From: Micromonospora sp. R77
GTDB lineage: Bacteria; Actinomycetota; Actinomycetes; Mycobacteriales; Micromonosporaceae
NCBI RefSeq assembly: GCF_022747945.1
Contig: NZ_JALDST010000001.1
Span: 558,001 to 622,000 of the forward strand
Reading direction: 5' to 3'
Length of the DNA stretch: 64,000 bases
The notes under the pieces are model-generated. The model searched no databases, was not told where the DNA came from, and saw only the letters and a program-made list of their open reading frames with translations. Positions 46,117 to 55,570 of this stretch are shown one piece after another. Both the position numbers and the translations under genes were made by a program. Position 1 is the first letter of the stretch; every line of letters begins with the position of its first letter.

Positions 46117-48807
46117 CGTTGTCCTCCCTCGGTCGGCCCGCCGGCCGGCGGCATGACGATCTCCCTGGTCTCCTCGGCCTCCGCCCGCCGCACGCCCCCG
46201 TAGAAACGGGAGAGCATGCCGCCGACCGCGTCCGGGTCCGGCTCGTGGCGCGGCATCGGGTCGGTCGGGCGGGCCGGCTGGGTGACCGCGGCGAGCTGGG
46301 CCATCGGCACCCGTACCGGCAGACCCCGCTCGTTGGTCCCACCGGTGACCGGCGTCGCGGCGGGTGGCGGTGTCACACCCAGCGTCGACGACGACGGTCC
46401 CTGCCGGGAGAACCAGCCGCTGCCTCCGGCGGGGGCCGCCGAGGTGAGCACGTCCCCGGCCCGGGCCGGCCCCGGCCGGACCTGGCGTGGCAGCGCCGGC
46501 TGCTGGCGTACGTCGGGGTGGCTGCTGCGGCGGGCGGCCCGCCACCGGCAGCTCGGCCGACTGCGGCGGACGCCCGGCCACCGGCAGCTCCACCGCCGAC
46601 GCGGTGGGACCGACCACCGGCTGGTCGGCTGGTGCCGGCCGGCGACCGGCCACCGGCAGCGGCTCGGCGGCGCCACCGGCGGGGTGCTCGGCCCGGTCGC
46701 CGCGGCGACGAGCTGTGAGCATCCGCGGCGCGGCGGGCTGGTCCAGCTCGGGGGCGGGGGCCGAGGCCAGCAGGTCCGCCGGCAGCCGGACCTGCGCGAC
46801 GAGCCCCTCACGCCGGCCCCGCAGCCGCACCTGGATCCGGTGCCGCGCACCGAGGTGGCTGACCACGAACAGCCCCATCCGCTCGGAGGCCGCCACGTCG
46901 GCCGCCGGCGGCTCCGCCAGCACCGCGTTCGCCTCGGCCAGCGCCGACGGGCTCATCCCGAGCCCCTGGTCGGCGATCTCCACCAGCGCACCGGAGCCCT
47001 CGGCCCGCGCGGTGACCTGCACGACGGTGTCCGGCCGGGAGAACGCCGTCGCGTTCTCCAGCAGCTCGGCCAGCAGGTGCACCAGGTCACCGACGGCGTG
47101 CCCGACGAGGTGCAGCTCGGCCGTCGAGGAGTGGCGCACCCGCTGGTACTGCTCGATCTCGGCGCTCGCGGCGAGCAGCACCGCACCCAGGCCCACCGGT
47201 CGGTTCCACCGTCGGCTCGACTCCGTACCGGCCAGCACCAGCAGGCTCTCGTCGTTGCGCCGCATCCGGGCGGCCAGATGGTCCAACCGGAACAGGTTCT
47301 CCAACTGGTCCGGGTCGCTCTCCTCGCGCTCCAGGTCGTCCAGCAGCTCCAGCTGCCGCTCGACCAGCACCTGACTGCGCCGGGCCAGGTTGACGAACAT
47401 GGCGTTGACGTTGCGCCGCATCATCGCCTGCTCCACGGCCACGCTGACCGCGCTGCGGTGCACCGCCACGAAGGCCTCGGCCAGCTCACCGATCTCGTCC
47501 AGCGAGCGGACCACCGCCGGGGGCACCTCGATGTCGGTGACCGGGCTGTCCACGGCCCGCAGCCGGTCCAGCGCGTCCGGCAGCTCGACCTGCGCGATCC
47601 GCAGGGCCTGGCCGCGCAGCAACCGCATCGACCGGGCGATGGACCGACCGATCAGCAGCGAGATCAGCACGGCGACCAGCAGCACCGCGACGATGCCGCC
47701 GACCACCAGCAGGGTGTCCCGCAACTGGGCCGAACTCACCTCGTCGGCGCGGGTCACCGCGTCGTCGAGCACCTCGCGTTCGAGTTGCCGCAACAGCTCC
47801 TGGCGCTGCTCGCTGGCCGCCCACCACTGCGGGGCGGGCAGCACGGCCGGGTCGCCGGCGGCGGAGGGCAGGCTCTTCTCCTCCAGCTTCGTGGCCGCCA
47901 CGAACGCCGGATCGAGCGAGGTCTGGTCGTAGCGGCGGATCTGGTCGGTGGTCGCCGCCACCCGGAACGCGCCCAGCGCGGTGAGCTGCTGGGCCCGCAG
48001 GTCGGTGATGCTCACCTGGTCGTTCAGCTCGTACCGGCCGGCGCGGGCGGCGGCATAGAGCTGGGCGCGGATCCGCGAGGTGAGTTCCTTGACCCGGGCG
48101 AGCTGCACGTACCGCAGCACCGCGTCGCTGAGCGCCTGCTGGTCGGTCCCCGGCGACGGCTCGGCGAGCAGGGTCAGCAGGGCGTCGACCGACCGGTGGT
48201 AGTTGCTGAGGATCGTGTCGCTGCTGAGCACCGCCGCCGGCACCGTGGCGCGGATGTAGACGACCTGGTCGTACGCCTCCAGCACCTGCGAATAGGAGAC
48301 CCGCCACGCGGCGTCCGCGTCGACGAGTGGCTCGGCGGCCTGGCGCAGCTCACCCATCGCCTGGTCGGAGGCGATCTGCAGCGGCTTCAGGGTGGCGATC
48401 GCGGCGTCCCGGTCGGCGCTGCCGCCGGCCCGCCGCAGCGCGGCCAACTCCCCCGCGGTGCGGTCCCGTTCCTGCTGCAACCGGTCCACCACCGTGGTGA
48501 TCTGCCGACCGATGCCGACCTGCTGGGCGAAGTCGCTCAGCGCGGCGGTCTGGCCGACCAGGCCACGCGCCTGCACGCCGGCCAGCACGAGAAAGGCGAG
48601 CGACGGGATGACCAGCACGGTGGCGAGCTTGGTGCCCATCCGCCAGTCCCGCAACCGGAGCGGGGACCGCCGCCGGTGCGGTACGACCCGAACGTCGAAA
48701 CGGCTGCGGCGGTGCTGGGACACCGCGCCCCCGCCCGGGTCGGGACCTGCGCCCACACGTGCCTCCTCGGTCCCTCGCCTCCACCGGGGTCGGGGAGCGC
48801 TGTCCAT
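46113..48807 (-). CDS. Sensor histidine-kinase-like protein (conservon CvnA type), one frameshift
   Basis: About 900 residues. After a basic head there is a membrane helix ([20 protein letters not shown]), an extracytoplasmic nitrate/nitrite-sensing-like helical domain (about 75-345), a second helix ([20 protein letters not shown]), a HAMP-like segment and a HATPase domain with [10 protein letters not shown] (N box) and [10 protein letters not shown] (G1). The [20 protein letters not shown] segment carries the candidate phosphorylated histidine. The Pro-rich tail contains three [14 protein letters not shown] repeats; near 46520 the frame must change so that it ends ...[19 protein letters not shown], with TGA overlapping the roadblock ATG. 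Read without the change, kinase and roadblock would be fused through low-quality sequence, which is less likely. GTG 48723 is an alternative start. Confidence 0.8.
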
Positions 48808-48858
48808 CCAACCAGGCCGTCCGGTGGTGTCAACGGCCTGGCCGGCCGACCAGGAAGG

Positions 48859-50256
48859 TCAGCGTGGTGGGGCGTCGGCTGCCGGGTCCGGCGTGTCCGG
48901 CTCGTCCGTCCGGCCGATACCGGTGACGTGTGCCCCGTCGGCCACCCGGCCCAGCGCGACCAGCGCCGCGCCCATCGCCCCGATCTCCGGATGGTGCTGA
49001 TGGCGGACCCGCCGGGGCGCCAGCGTCTCGGCGAACGTCTGCCGCCACCACGCCGAGGCGGCCATCGCGCCGCCACCGAGCACCACCTCGGCCGGTGCCC
49101 CGACCCCGGACTCCAGCAGCGCCAGGTCGTCGGCGACCAGGCGGCAGAGCGCGGTCATCAGACCGGCGAGGATGTCCACGGCGGTGGTGTCGAACCCGAG
49201 CCCGCGCAGCTCACCGGAGCCGGCGGGCACCAGGCCAGGCGGGCGGTCGCCGCCGAAGCGCGGATTCACCACGAGCCGCCCGTCCGTCGCGACCCGGGCC
49301 AGCGCGGCCTCCAACTGCGCCCCCTGGGGCAGCCGCAGCTCCCGGTTCGCCCAGGCGAAGAGGTTGCCCCCGCTGGAGTAGGCGGCCCCGGTGACCACGT
49401 GGTGGTGGTCCACCCGGTAGCGCCAGAGCTGGTCGGGCAGCGGCGCGAGGTCCGCGCGAGCGGGCTGAACCAGCCGGACGGCGGCCGACGTGCCGACGGT
49501 CACCGCCGCCCGGGTGGCGTCGACGCAGCCGGACCCGACGTTGGAGGCGGCGCCGTCGTCCACCGGCGCGGCCCAGGCCGCCCCCGCCAGCTGCGGCCAC
49601 CGCCGGGCGTACGTGGACCGGAGGCGCCCGCGCCAGCCGGCGGGCGCCAACGGCGGCAGGTCGGCCGGCCGGACCTCGGCCAGCTCGCACGCCTCCGGGT
49701 CCCAGTCCATCCGGTGCAGGTCGAGCAGGCCGGTGCCGGAGGCGAGCGAGACGGACATCGGGGCCTCGTCGAGCAGCACGCCGAGGACGTAGTCGACCAG
49801 GCCGACGAAGCGCGCCACCGGCGTCGAGGTGCGGTCCCGCAACCAGGGCAGCCGCACCGACCAGTAGCAGCGGTGGAACCAGGTGCCGGTGCGCTGGTGG
49901 AAGGCGTCCGGGTCGGCCGGTCCGACCGCCGTCGCCAGCGGTGCCGGCCGGGTGTCCAGCCAGGTAAGCACCGGACCGAGGGGCTCACCGGCGGCGTCCA
50001 GCGGCAGCACCGAGTGCCACTGCGCGGAGGTCGCCACCAGCTCGACGTCGCGCAGGTGGCCGGCGGCGGCCAACTCGTCCAGGCACTCGGTCAGGCAGGC
50101 CAGATAGCCGGGACCGTCGAGGGTGCCGCTGCCGTCGGCCCCGGTGGCCACCCGGACCTTGCGCCGGGCCAGCGCGCCGGGCAGCGGGGTGGCGTCCGCG
50201 TCCAGCACGAGTCCCCGTACCGAGGAGGTGCCCAGGTCGAGAGCGAGAATGTTCAT
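48859..50256 (-). CDS. FGGY-family carbohydrate kinase
   Basis: 465 residues from ATG 50256. The N-terminal phosphate loop is ILALDLGTSSVRGLVLDADA. The substrate-side SAQWHSVLPLD with TWLDTRP, and the second-domain AAVTVGTSAAVRL and EVVLGGGAMAASAWW, are the FGGY actin-fold signatures. Closest in style to gluconokinase/xylulokinase-like members; the sugar cannot be assigned. It is single and divergent from the trpL-trpEG unit. Length is normal. Confidence 0.88.
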   Translation of the reverse strand: MNILALDLGTSSVRGLVLDADATPLPGALARRKVRVATGADGSGTLDGPGYLACLTECLDELAAAGHLRDVELVATSAQWHSVLPLDAAGEPLGPVLTWLDTRPAPLATAVGPADPDAFHQRTGTWFHRCYWSVRLPWLRDRTSTPVARFVGLVDYVLGVLLDEAPMSVSLASGTGLLDLHRMDWDPEACELAEVRPADLPPLAPAGWRGRLRSTYARRWPQLAGAAWAAPVDDGAASNVGSGCVDATRAAVTVGTSAAVRLVQPARADLAPLPDQLWRYRVDHHHVVTGAAYSSGGNLFAWANRELRLPQGAQLEAALARVATDGRLVVNPRFGGDRPPGLVPAGSGELRGLGFDTTAVDILAGLMTALCRLVADDLALLESGVGAPAEVVLGGGAMAASAWWRQTFAETLAPRRVRHQHHPEIGAMGAALVALGRVADGAHVTGIGRTDEPDTPDPAADAPPR

Positions 50257-50358
50257 CGCCGGTCAACCTACCCGTCGGGGCCGCCGACAACGCCAAGATC
50301 CGCGCGGGCCGGCGCGGTGGCCACGACGAACGGGGGCCCGCACGACCGTCGGGTCGCG

Positions 50359-50364
50359 TACAGT
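50359..50364 (+). promoter_or_regulatory. -10 element of the trp leader transcript
   Basis: TACAGT lies eight bases before the leader ATG, which would place the start of transcription at or next to that ATG and make the leader peptide leaderless. No convincing -35 is visible. Confidence 0.5.
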
Positions 50365-50371
50365 GATCGTC

Positions 50372-50431
50372 ATGCTCGCGCACCTGTCCTGCTGGTGGCC
50401 CGCCGACCCGGCGGCCCACCCCCGCGCGTAG
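50372..50431 (+). CDS. trpL: trp leader peptide with tandem Trp codons
   Basis: A 19-codon frame encoding MLAHLSCWWPADPAAHPRA, with adjacent TGG codons at 50393-50398. It stands 94 bases before the anthranilate-synthase-type gene and is followed by a GC-rich hairpin at 50440-50465. Adjacent regulatory codons for the end product plus a downstream hairpin are the classic arrangement for ribosome-mediated attenuation, and similar Trp-rich leaders occur before actinomycete trpE genes. Confidence 0.85.
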   Translation: MLAHLSCWWPADPAAHPRA

Positions 50432-50439
50432 CTTCCCCA

Positions 50440-50465
50440 CGCGGCCGCCCGACGAGGCGGCCGCC
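50440..50465 (+). terminator. Attenuator hairpin between trpL and trpE-G
   Basis: GCGGCCGCC at 50441-50449 pairs with GGCGGCCGC at 50456-50464, nine bases after the leader stop. GC-rich sequence to 50510 can form competing stems, as attenuation requires. There is no long T-run, which is usual in high-GC genomes. Confidence 0.55.
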
Positions 50466-50525
50466 GGTCCTCCCCCGGCACCCGGGTCGCCTCCACGGCG
50501 GTCACCGGCCCACCGAGGAGAACCG

Positions 50526-52444
50526 ATGACCCGCCCGCACGACCTGCTCGCCGCCGTCGCCGACGGCCGCGACCCAGGCCCCTTCGCGCTCGTCCGCCGC
50601 GAGGGCGCCGACCAGCTCGAGCTCTTCACCGGCACGGTACGCACCGCCGACCGGCTCGCCGACATCCCGCTGCCCGACGGCCCGCCCGGCCCGCGCACGC
50701 TGGCCCTGGTGCCGTACCGACAGGTCGCCGAGCGGGGCTTCGCGTACGTCGACGACGGCGTGCCGCTGGAGTGCCTGGTGATCGACGGGCACCAGCGGAT
50801 CGGCCTGGCCGAGGTGCTCGGCACACTGCCGGACGCCCCGGTGGTCACCCGCGACGCCGGCTTCGACGTCACCGACGACGAGTACGCCCGCATCGTCGGC
50901 CGGGTGCTCGACGAGGAGATCGGCCGGGGCGAGGGGGCCAACTTTGTCATCCACCGCACCCTGCACGCCACCGTGCAGGGTCCACCACTGGTGGCCGCGG
51001 CCGCCGCGCTGCGCCGACTGCTGCTGGCCGAACGCGGGGCGTACTGGACGTTCCTGGTGCACACCGGCAGCCGGATCCTGGTCGGGGCCAGTCCGGAGCG
51101 GCACGTCAGCGTGGACGACGGCCTGGTGACCATGAACCCGATCAGCGGCACCTTCCGGCACACCGGCGCGGCGGCCGACCGGGACGCCCTGCTGCGCTTC
51201 CTCGACGATCCGAAGGAGATCGAGGAGCTGTACATGGTGCTGGACGAGGAGCTGAAGATGATGGCCTGCGTCGCCGAGCACGGCGGGCAGGTGGTCGGGC
51301 CGTACCTGAAGGAGATGACGCACCTGGCGCACACCGAGTACCTGCTCGCCGGCCGGGGCGCGCTCGACGTGCGGGAGGTGCTCCGGCAGACCATGTTCGC
51401 CCCGACGGTGACCGGCAGCCCGATGGAGAACGCGTGCCGGGTGATCGCCCGACACGAGCGGACGGGCCGCCGCTACTACGCCGGGGTGCTGGCCCTGCTG
51501 GGGCAGGACGCCGACGGCCGGCAGACCCTCGACGCGCCGATCCTGATCCGTACCGCGGAGCTCTCGCCCGAAGGCGCGCTCCGGGTGCCGGTCGGCGCCA
51601 CCCTGGTCCGGCACTCCACGGCCGCGGGCGAGGTGGCGGAGACGCACGCCAAGGCCGCCGGGGTGCTGGCCGCGCTCGGCCTGGCCCCGACGCGCCGCCG
51701 GCCGGGGCGGCCACCGCGCCGGCGCCGTCGCTCGCCGACGACCCGGCGGTACGCGCCGCGCTGGCCGCCCGCAACGCGCCGCTGGCCCGGTTCTGGCTGG
51801 AGCAGCGGGGCGCGACGGCGCTGCCCGGTCTGGCCGGCCGCCGGGCGTTGATCGTGGATGGCGAGGACACCTTCACCGGTATGCTCGCCCACCAGCTCGG
51901 CGCGCTCGGGCTGACCGTGGCGCGCTGCGACTGGCACCGGCCCGAGCCGACGGCGGCGTACGACCTGGTGGTGGTGGGTCCGGGCCCGGGTGACCCGCGG
52001 GAGGTCGCCGACCCGAAGATGGCGGCGCTGCGCGAGCAGCTGGCCGGTCTGCTGGCCACCGGCCGGCCCACCCTGGCGGTCTGCCTCGGGCACCAGTTGC
52101 TCGCCGGGCTGCTCGGGTTGCCGCTGCACCGCCGGGACACGCCCTACCAGGGGGTGCCCCGGGACGTGTCGGTGTTCGGCACGACCCGTCGGGTGGGCTT
52201 CTACTCCAGCTTCACCGCCCGCGCCGACGCCGACCGGGTCGCCACCGCGTACGGACCGGTCGAGCTGTCCCGCGAGGCCGGGGACGGCGCGGTGCACGCG
52301 CTGCGCGGGCCGGGCTTCGCCGGCGTGCAGTTCCACCCGGAGTCGGTGCTCAGCCGGGACGGCATGGCGGTCCTGGCGGACCTGCTCGGGCATCTGCTCG
52401 ACCGGCCGGCGCTGGCCGGGCATGGTCGGGCGGAACGGGGGTAG
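50526..52444 (+). CDS. Fused anthranilate synthase family protein (TrpE-TrpG / PhzE type), one frameshift
   Basis: About 639 residues from ATG 50526 with GAGGAG before it. The chorismate-binding half has ILVGASPERHVSVDDGLVTM, NPISGTFRHTG, DEELKMMACVAEHGGQVVGP and TVTGSPMENACRVI. Near 51690-51705 the reading moves one frame in a GCCGCCGGCC run and continues ADDPAVRAALAARNAPLARF into the glutaminase half. That half has LIVDGEDTFTGMLAHQLG, VVVGPGPGDP, the nucleophile motif AVCLGHQLL and QFHPES. Products of this fused family are anthranilate or 2-amino-2-deoxyisochorismate. The Trp leader peptide argues for anthranilate and tryptophan supply. All active-site residues are intact. Confidence 0.88.
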
Positions 52445-52454
52445 GGCTGGGGGT

Positions 52455-52500
52455 GACCGGTGGTCCGGGCGGGCCGCGAGCCCCCGCCCGGCCACCGGTC
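52455..52500. terminator. Bidirectional terminator between trpE-G and wrbA
   Basis: GACCGGTGGTCCGGGCGGG pairs with CCCGCCCGGCCACCGGTC (one bulged T) in the 69-base gap between converging genes. Confidence 0.7.
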
Positions 52501-52513
52501 GCCCCGTCCGGGA

Positions 52514-53131
52514 TCAGCCGGGCAGGCCGCGCTTCAACGCGGTGCCGATCTGCACGGCCCGCTTCGCGGTCAGCCGGGACGCGGTCAGCGCGACGTCGTC
52601 GGGCGCGGTCTCGCCGTTGTTGCTGGTGTGCGAGGCGCCGTACGGGTTGCCGGAGGTGAACTGGCTCGGCTCGGTGTAGCCGGGGGTCACCACGACCCCA
52701 CCCCAGTGGTAGAAGGTGGTGTACAGCGACAGCAGGGTCGACTCCTGGCCACCGTGGGCGGTGGCGGTCGAGGTGAAGCCGCTGTAGACCTTGTTGGCCA
52801 GCGCGCCCTGCGCCCAGAGCGGGCCGGTGGTGTCGATGAACTGCTTGAGCTGAGCGGCGATCATGCCGTAGCGGGTGGGCGACCCGAAGATGACCACGTC
52901 GGCCCAGGTGAGGTCGTCGAGTTCCACCTCCATCACGTCCTGGGTCTCCAGGCGGTGCGCGTGCCAGCCGGAGTTGGACCGGATCGCCTCCTCGGGGGCG
53001 AGTTCACGCACCTTGCGCAGGCGTACCTCCGCGCCGGCCTCGCCGGCCGCCTCGCACACCGCCTGCGCCATCTGGTACGTGATGCCGGTCGCGCTGTAGT
53101 AGATCACCGCGACCTTGGTCTGGCCAGCCAT
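52514..53131 (-). CDS. wrbA: NAD(P)H:quinone oxidoreductase, WrbA type
   Basis: 205 residues from ATG 53131. The flavodoxin phosphate loop is VIYYSATGITYQMA; FGSPTRYGMIAAQLKQFIDT, GFTSTATAHGGQESTLLSLY and VTPGYTE...GNPYGASHTS are the WrbA signatures. It reduces quinones with two electrons using FMN, a protective role. Cytosolic. Convergent with the trp gene. Length normal. Confidence 0.93.
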   Translation of the reverse strand: MAGQTKVAVIYYSATGITYQMAQAVCEAAGEAGAEVRLRKVRELAPEEAIRSNSGWHAHRLETQDVMEVELDDLTWADVVIFGSPTRYGMIAAQLKQFIDTTGPLWAQGALANKVYSGFTSTATAHGGQESTLLSLYTTFYHWGGVVVTPGYTEPSQFTSGNPYGASHTSNNGETAPDDVALTASRLTAKRAVQIGTALKRGLPG

Positions 53132-53527
53132 CAGTCGTTCCTCCTCGGTTCGGGGTCAGCTCCGGCGACTACCCGTTAGTTGCGGCGTCAAACGCCGCCC
53201 TGCTGGCAGCCGTAACGGTGAGTGTCGATCCTGTGTCAGGGCTCAAGATTTGCGCAAGTTCCGAGCCGGGCCGGTGTCGAAACCCCTGCGGCCGAGGATT
53301 CTGATCGCACCGGTGCCGGCGGAACCTGCCGCCGCCCCGCAACGGCGAACCTGAACGGGGGATCGCGCTCCGCCGGCGACCTGGCTGGCGTAGCGCGATC
53401 AGGGGGTGACAAAACCCCCATTCCTCGCGGGTTCTGCTGCTACTCCTCCTATTCGTCCCGAATCCCCGGCATGCTTCCCGGCCCCGGCGGGGATCCTCGT
53501 CGTGACCCACGAGAGGAAGGACGAACC
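53132..53527. other. Gene-free spacer before the PRC/DUF2382 gene
   Basis: No gene is supported in these 396 bases. GGGGGT and ACCCCC around GACAAA (53402-53419) form a short hairpin about 110 bases before the next start. The purine-rich GGAAGGA near 53515 is the ribosome site of the next gene. No confident promoter is visible. Confidence 0.4.
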
Positions 53528-54262
53528 ATGCGACTGACCGAGCAGCAGATCCGTTCGCTGTACGGGCAGGACGTCCAGGACCGCTCGGGCGCGAAGATCG
53601 GCAGTGTGGGCCAGGTCTGGGCCGACGCCGCCGGCGAGCCGACCTGGGTCAGCGTGAAGACCGGGGTGATGGGCCACCACGAGTCGATGGCCCCGCTCCA
53701 GGCGGCCCGCATGCAGAACGACGGCCGGCTCCAGATGCCGTACGACAAGGCCACCGTGCGGAGCGCGCCGAGCGTGGAGACCGGCACCGACCAGCCGCTC
53801 GACGCGGACCAGCTGGCGCAGCTGTACCGGCACTACCAGCTGCAGCAGCAGGGCGCGGCCCAGCAGCCGCCGCAGCGGATGCCGGGCGCTCCCGAGATGG
53901 TCCGCTCGGAGGAGCGGATCCAGGTCGGCGCCGAGAGCGAGCCCGCCGGCACGGCCCACCTGCGCAAGCGGGTGGTGACCGAGAACGTGCAGACCACCGT
54001 GCCGATCGAGCACGACGAGGTGAGCGTGGTCCGCGAGCCGATCACCGCGGCGAACCGCGGCGACACCCGGCCGGACATCCGTGAGGAGCAGCGCGACATG
54101 GAGCTGCGCGCGGAGCATCCGGTGGTCGCCAAGGAGCAGGTGCCCGTCGAGCGGGTACGGCTGAACAAGGACGAGGTGGTCGAGGAACAGCCCGTCAACG
54201 CGCAGGTCCGCCGGGAGATGGTCGACGCGGACGTGCCGGAGCGGGCGCGCCGGAACCGCTGA
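53528..54262 (+). CDS. PRC-barrel and DUF2382 (YsnF/AvaK) domain protein
   Basis: 244 residues from ATG 53528. Residues 5-80 are a PRC barrel (LYGQDVQDRSGAKIGSVGQV... AARMQNDGRLQMPYDKATVR). A Gln-rich linker (YRHYQLQQQGAAQQPPQ) leads into a DUF2382 domain of about 120 residues: MVRSEERIQVGAESEPAGTA, HLRKRVVTENVQTTVPIEHD and VERVRLNKDEVVEEQPVNAQ. These proteins are soluble, highly charged and linked to general stress in actinobacteria by family association. Single gene with a strong terminator. Confidence 0.9.
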   Translation: MRLTEQQIRSLYGQDVQDRSGAKIGSVGQVWADAAGEPTWVSVKTGVMGHHESMAPLQAARMQNDGRLQMPYDKATVRSAPSVETGTDQPLDADQLAQLYRHYQLQQQGAAQQPPQRMPGAPEMVRSEERIQVGAESEPAGTAHLRKRVVTENVQTTVPIEHDEVSVVREPITAANRGDTRPDIREEQRDMELRAEHPVVAKEQVPVERVRLNKDEVVEEQPVNAQVRREMVDADVPERARRNR

Positions 54263-54284
54263 CCCCGGTACGACGCGGGTCATC

Positions 54285-54316
54285 CCGGGCGGGTGGGCGA
54301 GAGCCCACCCGCCCGG
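54285..54316 (+). terminator. Terminator hairpin after the PRC/DUF2382 gene
   Basis: CCGGGCGGGTGGGC and its exact complement form a 14-bp stem with a stable GAGA tetraloop, 22 bases after the stop. Confidence 0.7.
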
Positions 54317-54388
54317 TCGCGTTCCGGCACGGTCGCGCTGTCGGATCGGCCGCCTATGCTCCCGTCCATCACCGACGGAAGGTTGCCC

Positions 54389-55492
54389 GTGGACGTGCGG
54401 CTCACCGGCGCGGAGGCGCTGGCCCTGCGGATGACCAGCCTGCTGCTGCGTCCGCACCCGATCGGCCGGCCGACGGACGTGGCCGGGGTGGTCGAGTGGT
54501 TCGGCGCCATGCAGGCGCAGGACGTCGCGAGCGGTCTGTGGTCGCTGGGCGTACGCCTGCCGGAGTTCACCCTGACGGACGTGCTGGCGGCGCTGAAGGA
54601 GCGTGCGGCGCTGCGCACCTGGCCGATGCGGGGCACGGTGCATTTCGTACCCTCGCGGGACGCCCACTGGATGCTGGCGGTGACCGGTGTGCGGGCGCTG
54701 GCCGGCGTGGCGGCCCGCTGGCGGTCGCTGGGCCTGACCGAGGCGGACGCCGAGCGGGCGCTCGACGTGCTCGGCGCGGCGCTGGCCGGCGGCGGCCGGC
54801 TCACCCGCGCGCAGTGCCTGGCCGCGCTCACCACGGCCGGCGTCGACACCACCGGGCAACGCGGCTACCACCTGCTCTGGTACGCCAGCCTGCGCGGGGT
54901 CACCTGCATCGCCCCGCACGTCGACGGCGAGCAGACCTTCGTCCTGCTGGACGAGTGGGTGCCCGATCCGCACCACCCGGAGCGCGACGAGGCGCTCGGC
55001 ATCCTGGCGTCGCGCTACTTCCGCGGCCACGGCCCGACCACGGTGCGGGACTTCGCCGGCTGGACCGGGCTGACCCTGACCGACGCCCGGCGGGGCGTGG
55101 CGGTGGCCGGTGACACGCTCGCCGTCGTGCGGGTCGACGACACGGAGTCACTGGTCGACGCGGCGCTGCTCGACGCCCCCCGAGGACCGGTCGACGACCT
55201 GCACCTGCTGCCCGGCTTCGACGAGTACCTGCTCGGTTTCAAGGACCGGACCCTGATGCTCGAGCCGGCGCACCAGCAGGCGGTGGTCCCCGGCAACAAC
55301 GGCGTCTTCCAGGCCACCGTGGTCCACGCCGGCCGGGTGGCCGGCACCTGGCGGCGCACTCTCACCAGGAACCGGGCCACGGTCACCGTGCATCCCCTGA
55401 CGCCGTTCGACGACGGACTGCGCGCCCGCGTCGAGGCGGCCCTGGACCGGTACGCACGCTTCCTCGGACTGCCGCTGCGTCACTCCTGGTGA
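54389..55492 (+). CDS. Winged-helix DNA-binding domain protein (HTH_42 / YcaQ-like)
   Basis: 367 residues. GTG 54389 is preferred because GGAAGG precedes it at good spacing; ATG 54356 is in frame upstream. The family pattern is clear: VVEWFGAMQAQDVASGLWSL, LRTWPMRGTVHFVPSRDAHW, LWYASLRGVTCIAP and LDEWVPD, with LLPGFDEYLLGFKDRTLML near the C-terminus. Relatives include YcaQ/AlkX-like DNA glycosylases that act on interstrand cross-links, with catalytic Q-x-Q residues; MQAQD is present here. Catalysis is plausible but not proven. Confidence 0.85.
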   Translation: MDVRLTGAEALALRMTSLLLRPHPIGRPTDVAGVVEWFGAMQAQDVASGLWSLGVRLPEFTLTDVLAALKERAALRTWPMRGTVHFVPSRDAHWMLAVTGVRALAGVAARWRSLGLTEADAERALDVLGAALAGGGRLTRAQCLAALTTAGVDTTGQRGYHLLWYASLRGVTCIAPHVDGEQTFVLLDEWVPDPHHPERDEALGILASRYFRGHGPTTVRDFAGWTGLTLTDARRGVAVAGDTLAVVRVDDTESLVDAALLDAPRGPVDDLHLLPGFDEYLLGFKDRTLMLEPAHQQAVVPGNNGVFQATVVHAGRVAGTWRRTLTRNRATVTVHPLTPFDDGLRARVEAALDRYARFLGLPLRHSW

Positions 55493-55570
55493 CCGAATGG
55501 GGCCGGTCTCCGCCGGAACGTGCTGCCGCTCCGGCAGCACGTCCGTGCGCCGCGTTGGTAGGTTGCGCTC

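Noticed and set aside
48789..48803. A CebR-like sequence (GGGGAGCGCTGTCC) at the start of the sensor kinase
   Set aside because: Only one half-site matches and it overlaps the coding start; not enough to call an operator.
45694..48807. A single kinase-roadblock fusion protein of 1037 residues
   Set aside because: The linker in that frame is low-quality Arg/Gly sequence, while the other frame gives a normal tail ending in an ATGA overlap with a good ribosome site before the roadblock start.
46216..50529. A 1437-residue plus-strand frame opposite the sensor kinase and FGGY kinase
   Set aside because: Same pattern of GC-driven antisense frame; both minus-strand genes have clear family motifs.
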